The position numbers and the translations under genes were made by a program. Below the pieces are notes generated by a model. That model was not told the origin of the DNA and ran no database searches. It worked only from the letters and a program-made list of their open reading frames with translations. Below are positions 24,183-30,190 of a DNA stretch of 30,190 nucleotides, in pieces. Source of the DNA: Lachnospiraceae bacterium (GTDB lineage Bacteria > Bacillota_A > Clostridia > Lachnospirales > Lachnospiraceae); contig QXWX01000082.1 of assembly GCA_009911175.1 (NCBI GenBank), positions 1 to 30,190 on the forward strand, given 5' to 3'. Each line of letters starts with the position of its first letter. Position 1 is the stretch's first letter.

Positions 24183-25264
24183 TCGACGATTTTCATAATA
24201 TTCCCCCATATTCATTAGAAGCAGATGCAAAGAACAGAATACTTGTGAAAGAACTAAAAGAATTGCTTTTGTACCATATAGAGAATTGTAAAAAATATGG
24301 CAACATACTTTATGCTCTTGGATATGATGAAAATCGAATAAAAGAGATAAAAGATATTAAAGAGATTCCATATCTACCTGTTCGTATATTTAAAGAAATG
24401 GAACTGAAAAGTATACCTGATGAGGAGATATTTAAAGTCATGAAGTCATCAGGCACTACAGGACAGAGACAATCTAAAATATATCTCGATAAAAAAACGG
24501 CAATACTGCAACAGAAAGTATTATTACGTCTTCTTGGTGATTTTGTAGGAAAAAAGAGATTGCCCATGCTTATTATTGATACGCCCCAGGTTATACGAGA
24601 TCGTAAAATGTTTACTGCAAGAGGTGCTACAATCATGGGATTGGATTTTGCGGCACGGAAGATGGTATTTGCCTTAAATGATGATATGACATTAAATGTT
24701 GAATTAGTTAAAGCTTTTATGAGAGAATACGGCGAATACGATTTCCTGATTTTTGGTTTTACGTTTATGGTATGGGATTCTTTTTTTAAAGAACTTGAAA
24801 AAAAAGATATAGATATCGATTTTTCAAAAGGATACCTTCTTACGGCTGGAGGATGGAAAAAGCTTCAGTCTGAGGCTGTCACAGAAGAAAAATTTAAAGA
24901 ATATGGGTATAGAATTGGCAGGATAAGACGTTATATGGATCATTACAGTATGGCAGAGCAGTCGGGATGTATATATGCCGAATGCGAATATGGACATATG
25001 CATGCAAGTGTTTATTCCGATATCATTCCCAGGAAAACAGAGGACTTTTCCCCATGTGAGATTGGAGAGAAAGGTATTATTCAGGTCCTTTCCGTTCTTC
25101 CTCATTCTTATCCAGGCAATTCGTTACTGACAGAGGATGAGGGAATGGTACTAGGTGAAGATGACTGCCCATGTGGAAGAAAGGGAAAATATGTTAAAAT
25201 AGTTGGACGTATAAAAAGTGCGGAAATAAGGGGGTGTAGTGATACTTATGCAGCTGGAAGATAG
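24179..25264 (+). CDS. luxE: LuxE-like acyl-protein synthetase (second copy)
   Basis: A 361-residue paralog of the LuxE at 18964, with IPPYSLEADAK, IPYLPVRIFKEMELKS (63-78), the ATP loop KSSGTTGQ (89-96), LPMLIIDTPQ, FTFMVWDSFF, AGGWKKL, EQSGCIYAECEYGHMHASVYSD, DDCPCGRKGKY and the C-terminal RGCSDTYA with candidate acyl-accepting Cys353. The last third is almost the same as in the first copy, while the N-terminal half has diverged, and the gene is much more AT-rich. It overlaps the NeuB-like gene by ATGA and its own luxC by 17 bases. This suggests activation of a product or precursor of the NeuB-like step. The substrate is unknown. Confidence 0.88.
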   Translation: MIDDFHNIPPYSLEADAKNRILVKELKELLLYHIENCKKYGNILYALGYDENRIKEIKDIKEIPYLPVRIFKEMELKSIPDEEIFKVMKSSGTTGQRQSKIYLDKKTAILQQKVLLRLLGDFVGKKRLPMLIIDTPQVIRDRKMFTARGATIMGLDFAARKMVFALNDDMTLNVELVKAFMREYGEYDFLIFGFTFMVWDSFFKELEKKDIDIDFSKGYLLTAGGWKKLQSEAVTEEKFKEYGYRIGRIRRYMDHYSMAEQSGCIYAECEYGHMHASVYSDIIPRKTEDFSPCEIGEKGIIQVLSVLPHSYPGNSLLTEDEGMVLGEDDCPCGRKGKYVKIVGRIKSAEIRGCSDTYAAGR

Positions 25265-26441
25265 AAATATCAGATTTTGTATTGGAAGTCGAAAAACTCT
25301 GGACAAAATATTATCTGTAAAGTCATTACCTATTTTTGACAAAAAAATTTTAAACTTCTTAGATACATTATCAAAGAGTTTGTTATCAAGTCAATTCATC
25401 AGGTCGCATCCGGATATAGCCGCATTTGCTTTTTGGATTAGAAAAAAAGGAATGGAAAATGTCGCAAATAAATATCAAAGTGATGTGTTGAGACTTGGGA
25501 GAGGATTGGCTTTTCATATTACGCCGTCTAATATTCCTATTCAGTTTGCGGTTTCTTTAGTTTATGGAATGCTTTCTGGAAACACTAATATAGTGAGGTT
25601 ATCTGATAAAGAATTTGAGGAAGTAGATATTTTATGCAATGCAATAAACAAAATTTTATCAACTGAAGAATTTGAAGCAGTTCGTTCGTATATATGTGTT
25701 ATCCGCTACGGACATGATGATGAGGTGACTGAATATTTGTCAAGCATATCTGATGTCAGATTAATATGGGGTGGTGACAATACAATTTACAATATGAGAA
25801 AATTTAAGACAAAGCCGCGTACAGTGGAATTGTGCTTTGCGGATAGAGATTCAATTGTAATCATAAATGCAGATAAATATCTTGAAGCAAGACATGATAT
25901 TTTGGCTAAGGATTTCTATAATGATACGTATTCTGTAGATCAAAATGCATGTAGTTCACCAAGAATTGTAATTTGGATGGGAAAAAAGGTAGAAGAAGCA
26001 AGAAATATTTTCTGGAATTCATTGAAAATGGAACTTAGGGGATATGATCTATCGCCGATGGCAGGAAGTGAAAAACTATTGCAGTACTGCATTTTTGCCC
26101 AAGATCATAAGAACATAAGTAGAACTGCTGATGATAACAAACTGGTGCGGGTCGAGCTGAATGAACTTTTTGAAAATGTACTTGATTATAAATCAAACAT
26201 GGGTTACTTTTTTGAATACACGATTCAGAGTCTTGTGGAAATAGTTCCATTATTGAGAAATTCATGTCAGACAATCTGCTATTATGGAATAGAATCAGAG
26301 AATATACGAGCGTTGGTTGCAAAAAGTGGAGTCAGAGGAGTTGATCGGATCGTTCCTATGGGACATGCACAAGAACTTTCTTTAGTATGGGACGGTTTTG
26401 ATATCATTAGCCATCTTTCAAGAATTGTATCATATCTATAA
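25248..26441 (+). CDS. luxC: LuxC-like acyl-protein reductase (second copy)
   Basis: A 397-residue paralog of the LuxC at 20036, with FAFWIRKKG (60-68), LGRGLAFHITPSNIPIQFAV (83-102), IWGGDNTI (173-180), DQNACSSPR with catalytic Cys235, and GVDRIVPMGHAQELSLVWDG near the end. It should reduce the acyl group delivered by the overlapping LuxE to an aldehyde. The luxE/luxC junction keeps the same bases as in the first pair (GTGATACTTATG across the start). Start ATG 25248 is preferred; GTG 25239 is an alternative with a G-rich stretch upstream. It is followed by the split transketolase, which uses aldehyde acceptors. Confidence 0.87.
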   Translation: MQLEDRNIRFCIGSRKTLDKILSVKSLPIFDKKILNFLDTLSKSLLSSQFIRSHPDIAAFAFWIRKKGMENVANKYQSDVLRLGRGLAFHITPSNIPIQFAVSLVYGMLSGNTNIVRLSDKEFEEVDILCNAINKILSTEEFEAVRSYICVIRYGHDDEVTEYLSSISDVRLIWGGDNTIYNMRKFKTKPRTVELCFADRDSIVIINADKYLEARHDILAKDFYNDTYSVDQNACSSPRIVIWMGKKVEEARNIFWNSLKMELRGYDLSPMAGSEKLLQYCIFAQDHKNISRTADDNKLVRVELNELFENVLDYKSNMGYFFEYTIQSLVEIVPLLRNSCQTICYYGIESENIRALVAKSGVRGVDRIVPMGHAQELSLVWDGFDIISHLSRIVSYL

Positions 26442-26498
26442 TGTTTGGAAAAATATTTCCCATGGCTGAATAAAAATTTTATTATGGAGTTAATACGA

Positions 26499-27323
26499 AT
26501 GAAAGATTTTTTATTTTTAAAAAAGCAGGCAATGCATGTGAGACAGAGAATTATATCTGCGGCAGATTATTGCAATGAAAAGGTACATTGGGGCAGTTCG
26601 CTATCATGTGTAGAAATTCTTTTAAGTTTAATGTCTGATGTATCAAATCTGACTAAGAAAAATGTAGAAAATAATGACAGAGATATAATTATAGTCAGTA
26701 AAGGTCACGCCGCACTCGCATATTATGCGGTAATGGAGGAGTGCGGATTACTTGAGGGAAATTTTATAGCAGATTATCAAAAGAATGGATCCAAATATCC
26801 AGAGGAACTTGTAAAAGATGAGAGCTTAAACATTGAATGTTCTACAGGAAGTCTAGGAATTGGTTTACCATATGCAGTTGGCGTAGCAATTCAGGGGAAG
26901 AGAAAAGGGGATATGAAAAGAATCTTTTGTCTTGTAGGGGATGGTGAATGCGATGAAGGCTCAATATGGGAGGCCATAATGCTTGCATCACAGTTAAAAC
27001 TAGACAATTTGACTCTAATTATTGATCTCAATGGATTACAGGCTGATGGGGAAACAAAGAAGATTATTGACTGGAGCGGAATTGAAGCAATATTTAATGC
27101 CTTTGGGTGGAAGACGAGAAAAGTGAATGGACATAACTTCGAGGAGTTGCGCTTGGCATTAATAGAGAAAAGTAAAGTTCCATCCGTTGTGATTGCTGAA
27201 ACTATAAAAGGAAAAGGAATATCATTTATGGAAAACGACTTTTCTTGGCATGATCAAGTACTGAATAAAGACTTATTACAAAAGGCAAAGGAGGAGGTGG
27301 GGCTAAACAGTGTTACAATATAA
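26499..27323 (+). CDS. Transketolase, N-terminal (ThDP-binding) subunit
   Basis: A 274-residue N-terminal half of a split transketolase. SKGHAALAYYAVMEECG (67-83), STGSLGIGLPYAVGVA (115-130) and the thiamine-diphosphate motif from GDGECDEGSIWEA (147-159) to DLN (176-178) are all present. It forms the active site with the C-terminal subunit encoded next. Transketolase moves a two-carbon ketol unit from a ketose to an aldose. The frame is open to TTG 26445, but ATG 26499 is preferred because GGAG (26486-26489) lies nine bases upstream and homology starts at MKDFLFLKKQ. A housekeeping role is possible but unlikely inside this operon; a sugar-modifying role is inferred. Confidence 0.88.
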   Translation: MKDFLFLKKQAMHVRQRIISAADYCNEKVHWGSSLSCVEILLSLMSDVSNLTKKNVENNDRDIIIVSKGHAALAYYAVMEECGLLEGNFIADYQKNGSKYPEELVKDESLNIECSTGSLGIGLPYAVGVAIQGKRKGDMKRIFCLVGDGECDEGSIWEAIMLASQLKLDNLTLIIDLNGLQADGETKKIIDWSGIEAIFNAFGWKTRKVNGHNFEELRLALIEKSKVPSVVIAETIKGKGISFMENDFSWHDQVLNKDLLQKAKEEVGLNSVTI

Positions 27324-28278
27324 TAAAAGGAATGCGAGTTTTTTGTCACATTTGGGGGCTCAAGGGTCATTAGGACAAGCTGTTTATGATTTATCTTTTC
27401 AAAAAGACTTCTATGTGGTTTCAGCCGATCTGGGAGTTGCATCTGGATTTTCAAGATTTTCCGTAAAATATCCTGAGAAGTTTATTAATGTTGGAATAGC
27501 AGAACAAAGCCTTGTATCTGTTGCTGCAGGATTATCAAATAAAGGAATCCCAGTAATTGGGACTTCATGGGGAGCCTTTGCAAGTTACCGTTGTGCAGAT
27601 CAGGTAAGAATTTTTATGGGATTAATGCAGTCGAATATAAAACTTGTGGGGATGGGAAGCGGGCTTGCAATTCCACGATTTGGAGGATCACATTATGGAA
27701 TAGGAGACATTGCACTCATGCGGTCAATTCCTGGCATAGATGTGATAACACCAAGCGATGGAATAGAAATTTACCGTGCCATTGATGTGGCAATGCGCAA
27801 TGATAGACCCACATATATCAGACTGACAGGAGGGGATTACCTTCCGATTATTAATGATCCCTCAAATTATTATTTCGAAATTGGGAAGGCAAATATATTG
27901 AAGAAAGGTGAAGACGTTTTGATAGTTGGATGTGGAAATTTGTTGCACGAATGTCTTGAAGTCGAAAAAGTATTACAAAACTATGGAATTACTGCAACAA
28001 TTACTAACATGCATACAATTAAACCTCTCGACCAAGAAACATTGCTTTCTAACCTGCATCATAAGCTGATAGTGTCAGTAGAAGAGCATAATATTATAGG
28101 CGGTTTGGGATCAGCAATAGCTGAGGTTTTGGCCGAGGTTGAAAATAGACCTCGACAAATAATTTTAGGTATTAGCGATTTTGTACCAAAAGCCGGGGAT
28201 TATAGATATCTCTTAGACTGCTGCAATTTGAGCGTAGAAAAAATTGCAGATAGAATTATGAAAGAATTGGAGAGATAG
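27310..28278 (+). CDS. Transketolase, C-terminal subunit
   Basis: A 322-residue second half of the split transketolase: pyrimidine-binding domain with VVSADLGVASGFSRF (36-50) and the catalytic Glu65 in NVGIAEQSLVSVAAGL, TSWGAFASYRCADQVR (85-100), and LVGMGSGLAIPRFGGSHYGIGD. The transketolase C-terminal domain starts about residue 195 (GEDVLIVGCGNL) and ends in the EEHNIIGGLGSAIAEVL region. The start is GTG 27310, after a strong AAGGAGGAGG at 27287-27296. The gene overlaps the N-terminal subunit by 14 bases, which favours balanced production of the two subunits. Confidence 0.88.
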   Translation: MLQYNKRNASFLSHLGAQGSLGQAVYDLSFQKDFYVVSADLGVASGFSRFSVKYPEKFINVGIAEQSLVSVAAGLSNKGIPVIGTSWGAFASYRCADQVRIFMGLMQSNIKLVGMGSGLAIPRFGGSHYGIGDIALMRSIPGIDVITPSDGIEIYRAIDVAMRNDRPTYIRLTGGDYLPIINDPSNYYFEIGKANILKKGEDVLIVGCGNLLHECLEVEKVLQNYGITATITNMHTIKPLDQETLLSNLHHKLIVSVEEHNIIGGLGSAIAEVLAEVENRPRQIILGISDFVPKAGDYRYLLDCCNLSVEKIADRIMKELER

Positions 28279-28279
28279 A

Positions 28280-29017
28280 ATGGGAAATGTGATAATCACA
28301 GGTTCAAATCGGGGAATTGGAAAAGCATTACTTTTTAAATTTGCATCAAAAGGATGGAATATATGGGCATGCAGTAGAAGAAAAAATAAAGAGTTCGAAG
28401 AGTTGCTTTTTGATATACAAAATAGATATGATGTTTGGATAAAGCCGATTTATTTTGATATGAGAGATTGTTGTCAGATTAAAAAAGGAATAAAAGAAAT
28501 TTTTTCATATAAACAATCAATTGATGCTCTGGTAAATAATGCTGGTGTGGGAAATTATGAATTGTTTCAGAGAATTTCTATTGAACAGGCAAAAGAGATT
28601 TTTGACGTTAATTTTTGGGCATCATATCAAATTATGCAGTATGTTCTTCGAAAAATGATGAATCAGAAAAAGGGCAGTATTACAAATGTTTCATCCATAG
28701 CCTCTTTAGATGCAAATCAAGGAGACAGTGTGTATGGCGCTTCAAAAGCTGCGCTGAATATTTTGACAAAAGATGTAGCTGCTGAAGTGGGGAAGGTTGG
28801 AATTCGTGTCAATGCGGTTGCTCCTGGTCCAGTTGATACTGATTTGCTAAATACTGTACATATAACAAAACTAAAAAAGGAGTTAGTTGAGCAAAATTCG
28901 GCATTAGGTAGACTAGGGTCAGTAGATGAAATCGCAAATGTAATCTATTTTTTGTCTACGGATCAATCGTCTTTTATTAATGGAGAAATTATTCGGATTG
29001 ACGGAGGAAGAAAATAA
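28280..29017 (+). CDS. Short-chain dehydrogenase/reductase (second of a related pair)
   Basis: A 245-residue classical SDR with TGSNRGIG (7-14), NNAG (86-89), Ser139, Tyr152 and Lys156 (VYGASKAALN), APGPVDTDLL (181-190) and INGEIIRIDGG at the end. Motifs fall at the same residue numbers as in the SDR at 22420, and IWACSRRKNKEFEELLFD parallels VWACARKQTTDFEEKLYD there, so the two are recent-looking paralogs. They flank the NeuB/LuxE/LuxC/transketolase cassette. It probably acts on a related intermediate, such as reducing the ketone made by transketolase; this is inference. It starts one base after the transketolase stop. Confidence 0.88.
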   Translation: MGNVIITGSNRGIGKALLFKFASKGWNIWACSRRKNKEFEELLFDIQNRYDVWIKPIYFDMRDCCQIKKGIKEIFSYKQSIDALVNNAGVGNYELFQRISIEQAKEIFDVNFWASYQIMQYVLRKMMNQKKGSITNVSSIASLDANQGDSVYGASKAALNILTKDVAAEVGKVGIRVNAVAPGPVDTDLLNTVHITKLKKELVEQNSALGRLGSVDEIANVIYFLSTDQSSFINGEIIRIDGGRK

Positions 29018-29037
29018 TAAAATGGAAGGAAAAAACT

Positions 29038-30134
29038 ATGAAAGTTACGGAAAATAATTGTGAGGCATTGAAGAACAGTGATTTGCCAATATTTATTTGG
29101 GGGGGGCAAAAGGAGCAAAAATGGTTTTGGAATATTTGGAAAGTAAAGATATAACAGTTACAGCCTTGGCTGTTGATGACCAATATGGTTCTGATATAAA
29201 CTTTTCAAATCAAAGCGTATTAACATATAGTGAAGTAGAAAAAAATTATTCTGCTTATAATATTGTTTGTGGATATAAAGGCTTGCTTTATAAGGATGAA
29301 GCATATGTGAAAGCTCATTGGAAAGGCTGTAAAAATGTTTTTTGGTTCCCAGACATATTTGAATTGAACATTGTCGAGCCAATAACAGAAGAATATTATA
29401 ATGAAAAAAAGTTTGAATTTGAAAACGTGATTAATGCACTTTGTGATGAGATTTCAAAAAAATCTTTAAAAGCATATTTGCGTGAAAAAATAGAAGGAGA
29501 TCATAAACTGATTATACCATATATAGTTTTGCCGCAATACTTTTTTGAAAATGCACCTTGGAATTTAAAAGATGATGAAGTATTAATCGATTGTGGAGCC
29601 TATGACGGCGATAGTATCAAAGACTTTATAGAAAATGTAGGTAAATACAAAAAGATTATTGCATGTGAACCAGATGAAAAAGTGTATGGGCATTTGTTAA
29701 AAAATATTAGAGAAAATGGATGGAAAAATGTTATTCCGTATAAGATTGGAGTAGGGGAAGAAAAAGGAATACTAAGATTTACATCCACAGGGAATCAGTT
29801 GTCTAAAATAAGTGATAATGGAGAAGTAGAGATACAAGTAGAAACAATTGACAATTTATTTAGTACACAAAATGTAACAATAATAAAAATGGATATTGAA
29901 GGTTCCGAAATGAAAGCATTAAAAGGAGCTAAAAACACGATTATAAAAAATAGACCTATGCTGATGATTTGTGCCTATCACAGAAAAGGAGATATAATTA
30001 ATATTTTTTATTATGTTGATAGTTTGGTAGAGGATTATAATTATTATTTTAGATGTCATCAGCCATTTCCCATTGATGCTGTTCTATATGCAATTCCAAA
30101 AGAAAGAATTAAAAAATTATACCTGAATCCGTGA
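29038..30134 (+). CDS. FkbM-family methyltransferase, probably phase-variable and OFF in this sequence
   Basis: The open frame from 29097 encodes an FkbM-type SAM-dependent methyltransferase: LIDCGAYDGDSIKDF and CEPDEKVYGHLLKNI form the SAM site, and VETIDNLF and IIKMDIEGSEMKALKGA are family signatures. Its natural start is ATG 29038 (GGAAGGA at 29024-29030). That frame encodes DLPIFIWGG, then meets an eight-G run at 29099-29106 and stops at TAA 29152 after 38 codons. With nine (or six) G the frames join as FIWGGAKGAKMVLEYL (or FIWGAKGAKMVL), a natural domain start. The gene is therefore frameshifted as given, either by phase variation or by a sequencing error. It would methylate a sugar hydroxyl of the polysaccharide or its precursor. 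Confidence 0.8.
29099..29106 (+). repeat. Eight-G homopolymer tract at the start of the methyltransferase gene
   Basis: A run of eight G in an AT-rich gene, near codons 21-23 of the frame starting at ATG 29038. Upstream and downstream coding frames are offset by exactly one base across it. Nine or six G restores a single frame. Such tracts change length by slipped-strand mispairing and switch surface-modification genes on and off. No other G or C run of this length was seen in the window. Confidence 0.8.
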
Positions 30135-30190
30135 ACTTCGTTTAAAGTAATACTTTGGCATGCTTCTAAAATTCAATATCTTGATATATA
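30135..30190. other. 3' edge, non-coding
   Basis: The last 56 bases after the methyltransferase stop are AT-rich and show only a tiny inverted repeat (AAAGT/ACTTT, about 30146-30158) with no T-run. No terminator or new gene start is visible, so the operon may continue beyond the window. Confidence 0.4.

Noticed and set aside
18964..26441. Bioluminescence (lux) operon
   Set aside because: LuxE and LuxC homologues are present twice, but no LuxA/LuxB luciferase or flavin reductase is seen, and the context is polysaccharide synthesis.
1..30190. CRISPR arrays, insertion sequences, rRNA or tRNA genes
   Set aside because: No regularly spaced direct repeats, transposase genes, IS-type terminal repeats, tRNA cloverleaf or rRNA signatures were noticed. 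This was a reading by eye, so a short tRNA-like element could have been missed.

Overview
The window is a long, almost entirely rightward capsule or cell-surface polysaccharide locus. The likely host is a low-to-mid GC Gram-positive anaerobe, most probably a gut Clostridia/Lachnospiraceae member. This rests on the LoaP-type NusG paralogs at the head, AGGAGG-type ribosome sites, frequent TTG/GTG starts, Firmicutes-like glycosyltransferases and the absence of Wza/Wzc/outer-membrane export genes. The taxonomic call is an inference.

Layout. (1) 1-1297: an upstream region without a supportable gene, then two tandem LoaP/NusG-like antiterminators. (2) 1298-1632: a leader ending in a strong intrinsic terminator that abuts the ribosome site of the first structural gene. 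LoaP is therefore expected to let RNA polymerase read into the operon. (3) 1633-16810: a classical Wzx/Wzy polysaccharide module. It holds the initiating phosphoglycosyl transferase, a circularly permuted GT4 glycosyltransferase, the WbpA/WbpB/WbpD/WbpE set for a UDP-2,3-diacetamido-uronic acid, two more glycosyltransferases, Wzy polymerase, Wzx flippase, a TupA-like ATP-grasp ligase, a large membrane protein (possibly a GT-C transferase) and a WecE-type aminotransferase for a 4-amino-4,6-dideoxyhexose. (4) 16834-22371: a visibly GC-richer block with an ANL acyl ligase, a type II thioesterase, LuxE and LuxC homologues, and a lactate/malate dehydrogenase-family protein. (5) 22420-29017: an AT-richer block, SDR - NeuB-type synthase - second LuxE - second LuxC - split transketolase (two subunits) - second SDR. 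(6) 29038-30134: an FkbM methyltransferase interrupted by an eight-G tract that looks like a phase-variation switch in the OFF state.

Working model (inference). Blocks 1-3 build and polymerise a repeat unit containing a diacetamido-uronic acid, possibly amidated, and Fuc4N. Blocks 4-5 look like a pathway for an unusual sugar or polyol substituent. Two LuxE/LuxC pairs would reduce carboxylates to aldehydes. Those aldehydes are the kind of acceptor used by the two C-C bond-forming enzymes present (the NeuB family adds PEP; transketolase adds a two-carbon ketol). The dehydrogenases would set oxidation states. No luciferase (LuxAB), no CMP-sugar synthetase and no acyl carrier protein was seen, so neither bioluminescence nor ordinary sialic acid synthesis explains the set. 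I know of no characterised pathway with this gene combination, and it is the strongest candidate for an undescribed system in the window.
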